64,000 nucleotides of DNA from Gordonia sp. SID5947 (GCF_009862785.1 NZ_WWHU01000001.1:124001-188000), one strand, 5' to 3'. Shown: positions 35,632 through 44,560, counted from the first letter of the stretch. Made by a program: numbers and translations. Notes: generated from the sequence alone by a model not told the origin.

Positions 35632-36020
35632 AAGTCGACGGGGTTGCCGTCGGGGTCGAGGACCACCGCGTACCGCTGACCCCAGAACGCATCGAACGGT
35701 TCCCGTGAGGACACGTGTCCCGCCTCGACGAGACGGGCATGCAGCGCGTCGACCTGGTCCGGTGCGGAACACTCGAAGGCCAGGGCCATGCGATGCCCGC
35801 CGGACGGTTCGCTCCAGTGGGGTGTGAAGGATGCGACCACGTCACGGGTGTCGAAGAGGAGGCGGAGGCCGCCGGCCACCGCCTCGGCATGCGGCTCGTT
35901 CTCGGCACCCGCCGGGATGTCGAGTCCACAGAGTCGGTAGAAGTCGAGTGCCGCGGACATGTCCTCGGTCACGATCGAGAGCGCGTTCAACGTCGGGCGG
36001 GGTGCATTGTCAGAGGTCAT
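35613..36020 (-). CDS. VOC (glyoxalase/bleomycin resistance) family protein
   Basis: A 135-residue vicinal-oxygen-chelate fold protein with two beta-alpha-beta-beta-beta units: LNALSIVTEDMSAALDFYRL opens the first, HRMALAFECSAPDQVDALHA opens the second, and [17 protein letters not shown] closes with the family's DPDGN turn. Metal and substrate are unknown. The ORF is open to 36203, but ATG 36020 fits the domain. Overlaps the 3' end of the AraC-type gene by 19 bases. Confidence 0.8.
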   Translation of the reverse strand: MTSDNAPRPTLNALSIVTEDMSAALDFYRLCGLDIPAGAENEPHAEAVAGGLRLLFDTRDVVASFTPHWSEPSGGHRMALAFECSAPDQVDALHARLVEAGHVSSREPFDAFWGQRYAVVLDPDGNPVDFYCPLA

Positions 36021-36154
36021 GCCGGTGACGGTACTGCGTGGACGACGCCCGGTCTTGTACGTTTCGGACAGCCCGACAGCGCACCTGGCCGGACGGCGGA
36101 GGAGTACATTCACCTCACGCCGAACCCGACGACGACTCCGATCTGGAGGCCCAG

Positions 36155-36505
36155 ATGATCCGCGGTATGCACGGCCTTTTCTACTCCACCGAAGAACGAG
36201 CACTTCGTGACTTCATCAAGGAGAAATTGCAGTTGCCGTCCACCGACACAGGTGGTGGCTGGCTCATCTTCGACACACCGGAGGCCGACCTCGGCGTGCA
36301 CCCGACGGACGGCATGAGCCCCCCGTCCGGAACCGCCGACATCTCGTTCTATTGCGACCGGATCGAAGAGACGGTCGAGGAACTGAAAAGCCGCGGCGTC
36401 GAGTTCACCCAGGACATCGCGGACCACGGCTACGGGCTCGTGACCTACTTCCGGGTGCCGGGCGGATTCGACGTCCAGTTGTACGAACCCCGCTACGAGA
36501 AATGA
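36155..36505 (+). CDS. VOC family protein
   Basis: A 116-residue glyoxalase-fold protein ([20 protein letters not shown] at the start, [20 protein letters not shown] at the end). The G-G-W-L-I and [20 protein letters not shown] segments match small actinobacterial members. No clear metal-ligand triad is obvious. ATG 36155 has GAGG seven bases upstream. It is not closely similar to the neighbouring VOC protein at 35613, so the two are probably independent members. Confidence 0.75.
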   Translation: MIRGMHGLFYSTEERALRDFIKEKLQLPSTDTGGGWLIFDTPEADLGVHPTDGMSPPSGTADISFYCDRIEETVEELKSRGVEFTQDIADHGYGLVTYFRVPGGFDVQLYEPRYEK

Positions 36506-36551
36506 GCACGGTGGCGGTCCCGCGACCGTCGTCGTCGCGGTGGCCACGCGT

Positions 36552-36557
36552 TACGGT
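36552..36557 (+). promoter_or_regulatory. Leaderless -10 box TACGGT of dapE
   Basis: TACGGT ends six bases before GTG 36564. This supports GTG 36564 over the upstream GTG at 36540 as the dapE start. Confidence 0.4.
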
Positions 36558-36563
36558 GAACCG

Positions 36564-37667
36564 GTGACCACGCCCGTTCTCGATCTGCATGCCGACCCCG
36601 TCGAGCTGACCGCCGCCCTCGTCGACATCGAGAGCGAATCCCGCAATGAGACAGCGGTGGCCGATGCCGTCGAGGCAGCTCTGCGCGCTCAGACAACTGG
36701 TTTCGAGGTGGTCCGGCACGGCAATCGGGTGCTGGCCCGGACGAATCGCGGCATGCCGAGCCGCGTCATCCTCGCCGGACACCTCGATACCGTGCCGGTG
36801 GCCGGCAACCTCCCACACCGACGCACGGACGACGAGACCGAGGGAGAGGTGCTGCACGGCTGTGGCACCGTCGACATGAAGTCGGGTGACGCGGTCTTCC
36901 TCCACCTCGCGGCCACGATGGTGGAGCCGGCCCACGACCTCACGCTGATCTTCTACGACTGTGAGGAGATCGCCGCCGAGTACAACGGTCTCGGCGTCAT
37001 CGAGCGGGAACTGCCCGAATGGCTTCGCGGCGACGTCGCGATCCTCGGCGAGCCGACGGCCGGACTGATCGAAGCGGGTTGTCAGGGCACCATGCGCGCG
37101 CGGCTCTGGGCATCGGGCGTACGTGCACACTCGGCTCGATCGTGGATGGGCGACAACGCAATCCATAAGCTCGGCGGAGTCCTGACCACCCTGGCGGGAT
37201 ACCGGCCGAGGACCGTCGACATCGACGGCTGCGAGTACCGGGAGGGTCTGTCCGCGGTCGGGATCGGCGGCGGCGTGGCCGGAAATGTCGTGCCCGACGA
37301 GGCCTACGTCGACGTCAACTTCCGGTTCGCGCCCGATCGGAGCGCCGAACAGGCCACCGAACATGTCCGGGAGGTCTTCGCGGCCGAACTCGCCGACGGC
37401 GAACTGCGTTTCGAGGTCACCGATTCCGCCGCCGGGGCGTTGCCGGGTCTGTCGAATCCCGCGGCTGCCGCACTGGTGGCGGCGGCCGACGGCCGATTCC
37501 GCGCGAAGTACGGGTGGACCGACGTCTCTCGGTTCTCGGCGTTGGGTGTGCCGGCGGTGAACCTGGGGCCGGGCGACCCGAATCTGGCTCATCGGGTCGA
37601 CGAACGTGTGCCGGTGAGCCAGATCGGTCAGGTCGCCGGTCTCCTGCGTGCGTTCTTGTCCGAATAG
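36564..37667 (+). CDS. dapE: Succinyl-diaminopimelate desuccinylase DapE
   Basis: A 367-residue M20-family zinc hydrolase that releases LL-diaminopimelate from its succinyl form. Zinc ligands and base are visible: LAGHLDTVP (His), [14 protein letters not shown] (Asp bridge) and [12 protein letters not shown] (Glu-Glu). The dimerisation domain occupies about residues 175-285 and the final His is in [12 protein letters not shown]. With dapC and dapD nearby the succinylase branch is complete apart from DapF/LysA. Confidence 0.92.
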   Translation: MTTPVLDLHADPVELTAALVDIESESRNETAVADAVEAALRAQTTGFEVVRHGNRVLARTNRGMPSRVILAGHLDTVPVAGNLPHRRTDDETEGEVLHGCGTVDMKSGDAVFLHLAATMVEPAHDLTLIFYDCEEIAAEYNGLGVIERELPEWLRGDVAILGEPTAGLIEAGCQGTMRARLWASGVRAHSARSWMGDNAIHKLGGVLTTLAGYRPRTVDIDGCEYREGLSAVGIGGGVAGNVVPDEAYVDVNFRFAPDRSAEQATEHVREVFAAELADGELRFEVTDSAAGALPGLSNPAAAALVAAADGRFRAKYGWTDVSRFSALGVPAVNLGPGDPNLAHRVDERVPVSQIGQVAGLLRAFLSE

Positions 37668-37671
37668 CCAT

Positions 37672-37677
37672 TAGCGT
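37672..37677 (+). promoter_or_regulatory. Leaderless -10 box TAGCGT
   Basis: TAGCGT ends seven bases before ATG 37685 and only one base before ATG 37679, which argues for 37685 as the start of the LOG-family gene. Confidence 0.4.
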
Positions 37678-37684
37678 GATGGCC

Positions 37685-38509
37685 ATGTCATCCGCTGATC
37701 CTGCCGACGAACCGGGCCGTCACCGAGCCGGAGACGTGCCGGCTCCCGACGATCTCGAGACCTGCTACGTCGGGCCGGTACGTGTCCGTCGGGACCCCGG
37801 CGAGCCGAGCCAGACCACAGATCGTCGGCTTCTCGAATGGGTCGATCCACGCGACGACGACCTGCGCGCCGAGCGGACCATGCGCGATTCGTGGCGGGTG
37901 CTGCGCATCCAATCGGAGTTCGTCGCCGGTTTCGACGCGATGAGTGAAGTCGCCGAGGCGGTCACCGTCTTCGGGTCTGCCCGGCTGGTGCCCGGCTCCG
38001 ACGACTTCGACCTCGCCGTGCGGCTCGGCCGGGCTCTTGGCGAGGCGGGTTACGCGGTGATCACCGGCGGTGGCCCGGGTGCCATGGAGGCCGCCAACCG
38101 GGGTGCCTGGGATGCCGGTGCGCAGTCGATCGGTCTCAACATCGAATTGCCGTTCGAGCAACACCTCAACAAGTGGGTGGATGTCGGCATGAACTTCCGC
38201 TACTTCTTCGTGCGTAAGACGATGTTCGTCAAGTACGCCCAGGCCTTCGTCTGTCTGCCAGGCGGATTCGGCACCCTCGACGAGCTGTTCGAGGCCTTGA
38301 CCCTCGTGCAGACGAAGAAGGTGGTCCGATTCCCGATCGTGCTGATCGGCCGCGATCACTGGTCCGGATTGGTGGACTGGATGCGAGAGGTGCTGCTGAG
38401 CAAGGGAATGGTCTCGCCCGACGATCTGGATCTGTTGTATCTCGTGGACGAGCCCGCCGAGGCGGTCGAGATCATCGCGGCGGCCGCGGCCGGACGTGGT
38501 GGTCGATGA
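37685..38509 (+). CDS. LOG-family protein (TIGR00730 type, long form)
   Basis: A 274-residue Rossmann-fold protein with the LOG signature: VITGGGPGAMEAANRGA and LPGGFGTLDELFEALT (PGGxGTxxE). It has about 90 extra N-terminal residues (DRRLLEWVDPRDDDLRAERT) compared with its neighbour. LOG enzymes split nucleotide 5'-monophosphates, including cytokinin-type ones, into base and ribose 5-phosphate. It overlaps the second LOG gene by four bases. Confidence 0.85.
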   Translation: MSSADPADEPGRHRAGDVPAPDDLETCYVGPVRVRRDPGEPSQTTDRRLLEWVDPRDDDLRAERTMRDSWRVLRIQSEFVAGFDAMSEVAEAVTVFGSARLVPGSDDFDLAVRLGRALGEAGYAVITGGGPGAMEAANRGAWDAGAQSIGLNIELPFEQHLNKWVDVGMNFRYFFVRKTMFVKYAQAFVCLPGGFGTLDELFEALTLVQTKKVVRFPIVLIGRDHWSGLVDWMREVLLSKGMVSPDDLDLLYLVDEPAEAVEIIAAAAAGRGGR

Positions 38510-39042
38510 GCGCGATCTGCGTCTACTGCGCATCCGGGCCGGTCGACGAGCGCTTTCTCGAGCTGGCCGCCGACCTCGGCACGGCGCTGGCCGCAGCGGG
38601 ACACACCGTGGTGTCCGGTGGCGGCAACATCTCGATGATGGGCGCCCTCGCAGAGGCAGCGAGAGCGGCGGGCGGGACCACCGTGGGCATCATCCCGCGC
38701 GCGCTGATGGAACGCGAGGTCGCCGACCTCGGCGCCGACGAGCTGGTGGTCACCGAGACGATGCGCGAGCGTAAACGCCTCATGGACGACCGCGCGGACG
38801 GCTTCATCACGCTGCCGGGCGGTATCGGCACCCTCGAGGAGCTGTTCGAGACCTGGACGGCCGGATATCTGGGCATGCACGACAAGCCGGTGGTACTCCT
38901 CGATCCGTTCGATTTCTACGCGCCGCTGCTCGGTTGGTTGCACGATCTGCGGGGGCAGGGATTCGTCTCCCGCCACGCCCTCGACCGGCTGCTCGTCGCC
39001 GAATCGGTGCCAATGGCCATCCGGTTTGCTACTGCTCGGTAA
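38506..39042 (+). CDS. LOG-family phosphoribohydrolase (Rv1205-like)
   Basis: A 178-residue protein with VSGGGNISMMGALA and LPGGIGTLEELFETWT, the two halves of the LOG active site. The length and position between dapE and fadD6 match Rv1205, for which cytokinin riboside monophosphate hydrolase activity has been reported. ATGA overlap with the longer LOG gene makes a tandem, co-translated pair. Confidence 0.9.
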   Translation: MSAICVYCASGPVDERFLELAADLGTALAAAGHTVVSGGGNISMMGALAEAARAAGGTTVGIIPRALMEREVADLGADELVVTETMRERKRLMDDRADGFITLPGGIGTLEELFETWTAGYLGMHDKPVVLLDPFDFYAPLLGWLHDLRGQGFVSRHALDRLLVAESVPMAIRFATAR

Positions 39043-39055
39043 GGTAGACGAGATG

Positions 39056-39077
39056 TTCGACAACGATCGTTGTCGAA
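39056..39077. promoter_or_regulatory. Perfect 22-bp palindrome upstream of fadD6
   Basis: TTCGACAACGA is followed immediately by its exact reverse complement. It lies 46-68 bases before the fadD6 start, after a TAGACG-like -10 (39045-39050), so a bound dimer would block transcription. Its AAC-GATC-GTT core has a four-base spacer, unlike the KstR site (two-base spacer). A TetR- or GntR-type operator for fatty-acid control is likely; the regulator is not in the window. Confidence 0.7.
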
Positions 39078-39123
39078 CCCGGCCGGGATCCCCCAGTGCA
39101 CGAGGAAGCGGAGTACACAACTG

Positions 39124-40902
39124 ATGTCGAGCAGTGATACGCACACCGCAGTCGGACTCACCGACCTGATCCGCGGCGTCGTGAAGATGGCGCCGCAGGC
39201 CCCCGGCATGCTCAAGCACGCGCCGGGACTCGTCCGGCGGCCACCCGAGGCCAAGCGCACCATCGGTTCGATCTTCCAGAAGCACGCGGAGGCGCACCCG
39301 GACCGTCCTTTCATCCGCTTCGAGGGCCGGTCGCTCACCTATGGAGAGGTGAACCGCCGGGTGAACCGGTACGCGGCCGTGCTCGTCGAGAGCGGGGTGG
39401 GTAAGGGCGACGTGGTGGCAATCCTCGCCAAGAACTCACCGACCGATCTGATGGTGATGCTCGCAACGGTGAAGCTCGGTGCGGTCGCCGGGATGCTGAA
39501 CTACAACCAGCGCGGAAAAGTGATGGCGCACAGCGTTGCCCTGCTCGACGCGAAGGTGCTGGTGCACGATCCCGACTGCGCCGAGGCGTTCGAGTCGATC
39601 CCCGCAGACGGACGGCCCGCGCAGGTGTTCGATTTCGCCGAGTTGGACGCGGCGGCCGAGGGGCGATCGGATGCCAACCCATCGGTGACGGCGACCCTGC
39701 CCGCGTCGACCAAGGCGTTCTACATCTTCACCTCGGGGACCACCGGGATGCCCAAGGCGAGCGTGATGAGTCACAACCGGTGGTTGGCGAACCTGTCCGG
39801 CATCGGCGGTCTCGCCGTGCGCCTCAAGCACAGCGACACCATGTACGTCCCGTTGCCGCTCTACCACAACAACGCGTTGTCGGTGTCGCTCGGATCTGTG
39901 CTGGCCTCGGGTGCGTGCATGGCGATCGGCCGGTCGTTCTCCGCGTCGAAGTTCTGGGACGAGGTGATCCTGAACCGCGCCACGGCCTTCTGCTACATCG
40001 GTGAGCTGTGCCGGTACCTGCTGGCGCAGCCGGAGAAGCCCACCGACCGGCAGCACGCGGTCCGGGTGATCATCGGCAACGGGATGCGTCCCGAGATCTG
40101 GGACGAGTTCGCCGGGCGTTTCGGGATCGACCGGATCGTCGAGTTCTACGGCGCCAGTGAACTGAATCTCGCTTTCGTCAATGCTTTCAGCGTCAAGCGC
40201 ACGGCAGGCTTCTGTCCGCTGCCGTACAAGATCGTCGAGTACGACGACGACGGCGAACCCAGGCGTGACGAGCACGGCCACCTCACCGAGGTCGGCAAGG
40301 GCGGGACCGGTCTGCTGATCGCCGAGATCAGTGAGCGCGTTCCCCTCGACGGTTACACCGATCCCGAGGCCACCGAGAAGAAGGTGATCCGCGACGCCTT
40401 CACCGAGGGCGACTCGTACTTCAACTCCGGAGACCTGGTGCGCGATCAGGGCTACGCGCACATCGCATTCGTCGACCGTCTCGGCGACACATTCCGGTGG
40501 AAGGGTGAGAACGTCGCCACTACCGAGGTCGAAGCTGCGCTCGACTCGTTCCCCGCGATCGCACAGTCGGTGGTCTACGGCGTCGAGATCGAGAAGACCG
40601 ACGGCCGTGCGGGGATGGGGGCGGTCAAGGTTCGCGACGGCTCAGACCTCGATCCGAAAGAGATCGCCGAACACCTGTACGGCCATCTGCCCGCGTACGC
40701 GGTGCCGCTGTTCATCCGGGTCGTCGACGACTTCGAGCAGACGTCCACCTACAAGAACCGCAAGGTGGAGTTGCGCGAAGAGGGCTTCACAAAGGTCGGC
40801 GAAGACAAGCTGTATGTGCTCGCAGGCCGCGAGAAGGGCTACGTCGACTTCTACGACGACTACCCGTCCGACGTGGCCGCCGCAAAGGTGCCCAAGGGCT
40901 GA
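39124..40902 (+). CDS. fadD6: Long-chain acyl-CoA synthetase FadD6
   Basis: A 592-residue AMP-forming acyl-CoA ligase. The P-loop is YIFTSGTTGMPKASVMSH, the adenine region EFYGASELNLAF, and the hinge/A5-A8 motifs are YFNSGDLVRDQGY and DRLGDTFRWKGENVATTEVE. An N-terminal 40-residue region (AVGLTDLIRGVVKMAPQAPG) and the C-terminal GYVDFYDDYP are shared with the FATP/FadD6 branch. It supplies CoA-activated fatty acids. The order LOG, fadD6, folP2 is that of Rv1205-Rv1207. Confidence 0.92.
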   Translation: MSSSDTHTAVGLTDLIRGVVKMAPQAPGMLKHAPGLVRRPPEAKRTIGSIFQKHAEAHPDRPFIRFEGRSLTYGEVNRRVNRYAAVLVESGVGKGDVVAILAKNSPTDLMVMLATVKLGAVAGMLNYNQRGKVMAHSVALLDAKVLVHDPDCAEAFESIPADGRPAQVFDFAELDAAAEGRSDANPSVTATLPASTKAFYIFTSGTTGMPKASVMSHNRWLANLSGIGGLAVRLKHSDTMYVPLPLYHNNALSVSLGSVLASGACMAIGRSFSASKFWDEVILNRATAFCYIGELCRYLLAQPEKPTDRQHAVRVIIGNGMRPEIWDEFAGRFGIDRIVEFYGASELNLAFVNAFSVKRTAGFCPLPYKIVEYDDDGEPRRDEHGHLTEVGKGGTGLLIAEISERVPLDGYTDPEATEKKVIRDAFTEGDSYFNSGDLVRDQGYAHIAFVDRLGDTFRWKGENVATTEVEAALDSFPAIAQSVVYGVEIEKTDGRAGMGAVKVRDGSDLDPKEIAEHLYGHLPAYAVPLFIRVVDDFEQTSTYKNRKVELREEGFTKVGEDKLYVLAGREKGYVDFYDDYPSDVAAAKVPKG

Positions 40903-40943
40903 GCCGCCGCGCGCGGCGACCGGCGTGGCCGGGGAGCCCCTCC

Positions 40944-41029
40944 CGCCGGTCGAGTTGGTGGGGAGCTGTTTCTGTTTCCTCCGCCGGTCGAGTAGCCGCG
41001 AACGGAGTGAGTGGCGTATCGAGACCACT
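40944..41029. repeat. Intergenic repeat with two CGCCGGTCGAGT copies
   Basis: CGCCGGTCGAGT occurs at 40944-40955 and 40982-40993. The second copy continues as TAGCCGCGAACGGAG and ends GCGTATCGAGACC, an imperfect inverted repeat (GGTCGAGTAGC against GGTCTCGATACGC). This wording resembles a dispersed palindromic element common between genes of Gordonia and Rhodococcus, from memory. It may also help terminate fadD6. Confidence 0.55.
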
Positions 41030-41032
41030 CGT

Positions 41033-41038
41033 TAGGCT
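41033..41038 (+). promoter_or_regulatory. Leaderless -10 box TAGGCT of folP2
   Basis: TAGGCT ends six bases before ATG 41045 and directly follows the intergenic repeat, so folP2-gpgS has its own promoter. Confidence 0.5.
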
Positions 41039-41044
41039 GGTGCC

Positions 41045-41908
41045 ATGCTCCCGACGATGTGCGGAAAACCCGTCGCGACCGACCGCGCGCTCGTGATGGC
41101 CATCGTCAACCGGACGCCCGACTCGTTCTATGACAGGGGTGCGAGCTTCGGCGATTCGGCCGCTCAGACACGCATCGAGCAGGTGGTGGCCGAAGGCGCG
41201 GACATCATCGACATCGGCGGGGTGAAGGCGGGACCGGGCACCGAGGTCGACGCGGCCACCGAGACCGAGCGCGTCGTCCCGATGATCGAGTGGGTCCGCG
41301 ACCGCTTCCCCGATGTCCTCGTCAGCGTCGACACGTGGCGCAGTGAGGTCGCCGAGCGGGCGTGTGCCGCCGGCGCCGATCTGATCAACGACACCTGGGC
41401 CGGAGCCGACCCGGATCTGGTGAAGGTGGCGGCCGCACGCGGCGCCGGGATCGTCTGCTCGCACACCGGCGGTGCGACCGTCCGGACCCGCCCGCACCGT
41501 GTGGCCTATGCCGATGTGGTCGCCGATGTGATCGCCGACGTCACCGCAGGGGCGCAGAGGGCCGTCGAAGCCGGGGTCGCCCGTGACTCGATCGTGATCG
41601 ACCCGACACATGATTTTGGCAAGAACACCCATCACGGGCTCGCCTTGTTACGTCAGGTGAACGATCTTGTTAATACCGGCTGGCCAGTGCTTATGGCACT
41701 CAGCAACAAGGATTTTGTGGGGGAGACTCTGGGGGTGGATCTCGACGAACGGTTGGAGGGGACTCTGGCCGCGACAGCTCTGAGCGCCGCCGCAGGCGCC
41801 CGGATCTTTCGTGTGCACGAGGTCGCCGCCACCCGTCGCGTGGTCGACATGGTCGCTGCCATCGCGGGGTCACGACCGCCCGCCCGAACAGTCAGGGGAC
41901 TCGCATGA
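41045..41908 (+). CDS. folP2: Dihydropteroate synthase homologue FolP2
   Basis: A 287-residue pterin-binding TIM barrel. MAIVNRTPDSFYDRG (first conserved loop), DIIDIGGVKAGPG, VSVDTWRSEVAE and IVIDPTHDFGKNTHHG are present. The second loop reads DIGGVKAGPG where true DHPS has DIGGESTRPG, as in FolP2 of M. tuberculosis, which is not regarded as a working dihydropteroate synthase. It overlaps gpgS by four bases, so a role linked to glucosylglycerate is possible. Codons at about 41606-41720 are unusually AT-rich. Confidence 0.88.
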   Translation: MLPTMCGKPVATDRALVMAIVNRTPDSFYDRGASFGDSAAQTRIEQVVAEGADIIDIGGVKAGPGTEVDAATETERVVPMIEWVRDRFPDVLVSVDTWRSEVAERACAAGADLINDTWAGADPDLVKVAAARGAGIVCSHTGGATVRTRPHRVAYADVVADVIADVTAGAQRAVEAGVARDSIVIDPTHDFGKNTHHGLALLRQVNDLVNTGWPVLMALSNKDFVGETLGVDLDERLEGTLAATALSAAAGARIFRVHEVAATRRVVDMVAAIAGSRPPARTVRGLA

Positions 41909-42948
41909 CCGAACAGGGACGACGGACCCAGACGCGTCGCACGGCGACCGTCACCAACAGCCGCAACAAGACCACCATCTGGCCGACGCCCGCCGACACC
42001 CTCGGCACCAAGCAACGCTGGGCCGCGACCAACACATGGGAACGGCCGGAATGGACGATCGACGAACTCGTGGCGGCCAAGGACGGACGGACCGTCTCGG
42101 TCGTTCTGCCCGCGCTGAACGAGGAGGAAACGGTCGCCGACGTCATCGCGTCGATCCGGCCGCTGTGCGGCACGCTGGTCGACGAATTGATCGTGCTCGA
42201 CTCCGGGTCCACCGACGCCACGGCGGAGCGCGCCCGCGCCGCGGGTGCCATGGTCTTCGGACGTGAACAGGCCGTGCCGGAACTCGAACCGGTGAAGGGC
42301 AAGGGCGAGGTCCTCTGGCGGTCGATCGCCGTCGCCACGGGAGACATCATCGCGTTCGTCGATTCCGACCTGATCGACCCGGACCCGATGTTCGTCCCGA
42401 AGATGCTCGGCCCGCTCCTGATCGATCCCCGTATACAGCTCGTGAAGGGCTATTACCGGCGCCCTCTGCGCACCGGCGGCCAGCACGACGCGAACGGGGG
42501 CGGCCGGGTCACCGAGCTCGTCGCGCGCCCTCTGCTCGCTTCGCAGCGACCGGATCTGACCGGCGTGCTGCAGCCACTGGGCGGTGAGTACGCGGGGACG
42601 CGAGAGCTGCTCTCATCGGTGCCGTTCGCGCCCGGTTACGGCGTCGAGATCGGTCTGCTGATCGACACGTTCGACCGGTACGGACTCGACGGCATCGGTC
42701 AGGTCAACCTCGGTGTGCGAACCCACCGCAACCGGCCGTTGATCGAACTGGGCGTGATGAGCCGGCAGATCGTCGGCACCCTGATGCGTCGTTGCGGTAT
42801 CGAGGACTCGGGGATCGGGCTCACCCAGTTCACCGCCGAGCCGGACGGGTCTTTCACCCCACACACGACCGAGGTCTACCTGGAGGATCGGCCGCCGATG
42901 AACACCATCCGGTCGGTCCGGAGCGACGCCACGGAGATGGCCTCCTGA
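41905..42948 (+). CDS. gpgS: Glucosyl-3-phosphoglycerate synthase GpgS
   Basis: A 347-residue GT81-family retaining glucosyltransferase that joins UDP-glucose to 3-phosphoglycerate, the first step toward methylglucose lipopolysaccharides. SVVLPALNEEETVADV opens the GT-A fold; the metal DxD is VDSDLIDPDP; KGYYRRPLRTGG and QPLGGEYAGTRELL match the mycobacterial enzyme. Translationally coupled to folP2 (ATGA), as Rv1208 follows Rv1207. Confidence 0.93.
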   Translation: MTEQGRRTQTRRTATVTNSRNKTTIWPTPADTLGTKQRWAATNTWERPEWTIDELVAAKDGRTVSVVLPALNEEETVADVIASIRPLCGTLVDELIVLDSGSTDATAERARAAGAMVFGREQAVPELEPVKGKGEVLWRSIAVATGDIIAFVDSDLIDPDPMFVPKMLGPLLIDPRIQLVKGYYRRPLRTGGQHDANGGGRVTELVARPLLASQRPDLTGVLQPLGGEYAGTRELLSSVPFAPGYGVEIGLLIDTFDRYGLDGIGQVNLGVRTHRNRPLIELGVMSRQIVGTLMRRCGIEDSGIGLTQFTAEPDGSFTPHTTEVYLEDRPPMNTIRSVRSDATEMAS

Positions 42949-42998
42949 GGCGGCCCACCGGCAGGTGACGCCCACGGCGGTCTGTCAGTATTGATCGT

Positions 42999-43346
42999 AT
43001 GCAGACGATCCTGCTGTACCTGCTGATCATGGCCGTCGTGGTGGCCGCGGTCTTCGCCGTGGTCTGGTTCGTCTTCGGCCGTGGCGAGGACCTTCCGCCA
43101 CTCGACCGGGGCACCACGCTGACCAGGCTCCCGCGGGCAGGCATCACCGGTTCTGATGTTCGCGCACTCACGTTCTCGCAGAGGTTTCGTGGCTATTCGT
43201 CGGATGAAGTCGACTGGGCCATGGAGAAGCTCGCACGCGAGCTCGACGAATTGCGCGGCGTGGTGCTCGACCTCCAGAGCCGCGAGGCGGCCGACCTCTC
43301 CGCCACTCAGGGCGAGCCGCCGGAACGGCCATCCGCCGGGCGATGA
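42999..43346 (+). CDS. DivIVA-domain membrane protein (Rv1209-like)
   Basis: A 115-residue protein with one N-terminal transmembrane helix (LLYLLIMAVVVAAVFAVVWF) and a soluble part containing a DivIVA-type segment (VRALTFSQRFRGYSSDEVDW) followed by a coiled coil (AMEKLARELDELRGVVLDLQ). It probably associates with the inner membrane and curved or growing poles. A CAGTAT box lies seven bases before ATG 42999. Confidence 0.8.
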   Translation: MQTILLYLLIMAVVVAAVFAVVWFVFGRGEDLPPLDRGTTLTRLPRAGITGSDVRALTFSQRFRGYSSDEVDWAMEKLARELDELRGVVLDLQSREAADLSATQGEPPERPSAGR

Positions 43347-43440
43347 GGCGAACCGGCCACGTGCGCAGCAGCGACGGCCGGCCGTACACGTATCATTGTC
43401 CTGGCACTGCAGCATTTCCGACCGATGCTGAGGTGTCGTT

Positions 43441-43453
43441 CCACACCGTGTGG
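43441..43453. promoter_or_regulatory. Palindrome CCACACCGTGTGG
   Basis: A perfect 13-base inverted repeat (CCACAC-C-GTGTGG) 26-38 bases before the DUF3117 start and downstream of a TATCAT box at 43391-43396. It may be an operator or a small leader hairpin. Confidence 0.4.
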
Positions 43454-43478
43454 CGAATGCTCTGAAGGGAGTTCGAGA

Positions 43479-43646
43479 ATGGCGGCAATGAAGCCACGTA
43501 CTGGGGACGGCCCCCTCGAAGCGGCCAAGGAAGGACGTGGAATCGTTGTCCGGATTCCGATCGAAGGCGGTGGACGCCTCGTGGTGGAACTGACTGCGGA
43601 CGAGGCGGCGGCGCTGGGCGAGGAACTGCGCGGGGTCACCGGCTGA
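43479..43646 (+). CDS. DUF3117 protein (Rv1211-like)
   Basis: A 55-residue protein (MAAMKPRTGDGPLEAAKEGR then IVVRIPIEGGGRLVVELTAD) conserved across actinobacteria next to the gpgS/glgC genes. It looks like a small beta-alpha unit of unknown function. ATG 43479 has GAAGGGAG at good spacing. Confidence 0.85.
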   Translation: MAAMKPRTGDGPLEAAKEGRGIVVRIPIEGGGRLVVELTADEAAALGEELRGVTG

Positions 43647-43657
43647 GACGAGAAGGC

Positions 43658-44551
43658 GTGCTCGCGGGACCGTTGCGCGACGTCGAGTCCGCGCTGCGGT
43701 GCCCGGTCTGCGCCGCCGACCTGGCGGTCACCGCCGACCACCGGTCGCTCGTCTGCGGCGCATCCCATCGTTTTGACATCGCCCGCCAGGGTTACGTGTC
43801 GTTGATCGACGGTCGCTCGACCAATCACCTATCCGACACCGCTGAGATGGTCGCCGCGCGTCGGCGGGTGCACGAGTCGGGGTTCTTCGGCGCGGTGTCC
43901 GAGGCCGTGGCCGACAGCGTCGAGCACACCATCCTCGAGGGCTCCGGGGTCGCGGAACTGCCCGGCCTGGTGCTCGACGCGGGTGCAGGAACCGGTCATC
44001 ATCTCGCGTCCGTCCTGGATCGTGCGCCGGGACTTCACGGGCTCGGACTCGATCTGTCGAAGTTCTGCGCGCGTGCCGTGGCACGGTCCCACCCCCGCAG
44101 CGCGTCGGTGGTCGCCGACGTCTGGCGTCCCTTGCCGATCCGGTCGTCGTCGGTCGGTGCCGTTCTCTCCATCTTCTCGCCACGCAATGTCGACGAGTTC
44201 GTCCGTGTGCTGCATCCACGCGGCGCGCTCGTGGTGGTGACGCCGAACTCCGATCACCTCGGGGAGATCATCGCCCCGATGGGGATGCTGGCGGTCGGCG
44301 CGGACAAGGACGATCGACTGCACAGCGCTCTCGCCGGTGGGTTCGACATTGAATCCGAGACCGTCGTCGGTGACCGGCGAACGCTCGACGCCGACGGCAT
44401 CGTAGACGTGGTGGCCATGGGGCCGACCGCATTTCACCGTTCGGCGGAGGACATCCGGTCAGATGCCGATCTGCTGACCGCCGATGCCGGCGGGTCGCTC
44501 GACGTCTCGGTGTCGGTGACCGTCACCACGGTCCGCCCTCGACGGCGTTGA
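43658..44551 (+). CDS. RlmA-type rRNA (guanine-N1)-methyltransferase-like protein
   Basis: A 297-residue SAM-dependent methyltransferase. An N-terminal zinc finger is visible: CPVCAADL with a second pair in LVCGASHRFD (C, C, C, H). RQGYVSLIDG follows as in RlmA, then SAM motif I LVLDAGAGTGHHL and motif post-I LGLDLSK. The enzyme family methylates G745/G748 of 23S rRNA. GTG 43658 starts 11 bases after the DUF3117 gene. Confidence 0.82.
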   Translation: MLAGPLRDVESALRCPVCAADLAVTADHRSLVCGASHRFDIARQGYVSLIDGRSTNHLSDTAEMVAARRRVHESGFFGAVSEAVADSVEHTILEGSGVAELPGLVLDAGAGTGHHLASVLDRAPGLHGLGLDLSKFCARAVARSHPRSASVVADVWRPLPIRSSSVGAVLSIFSPRNVDEFVRVLHPRGALVVVTPNSDHLGEIIAPMGMLAVGADKDDRLHSALAGGFDIESETVVGDRRTLDADGIVDVVAMGPTAFHRSAEDIRSDADLLTADAGGSLDVSVSVTVTTVRPRRR

Positions 44552-44560
44552 CGGCTCCGG

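Noticed and set aside
39056..39077. KstR operator at fadD6
   Set aside because: The AAC...GTT core has a four-base spacer instead of two, so it is not the KstR motif.
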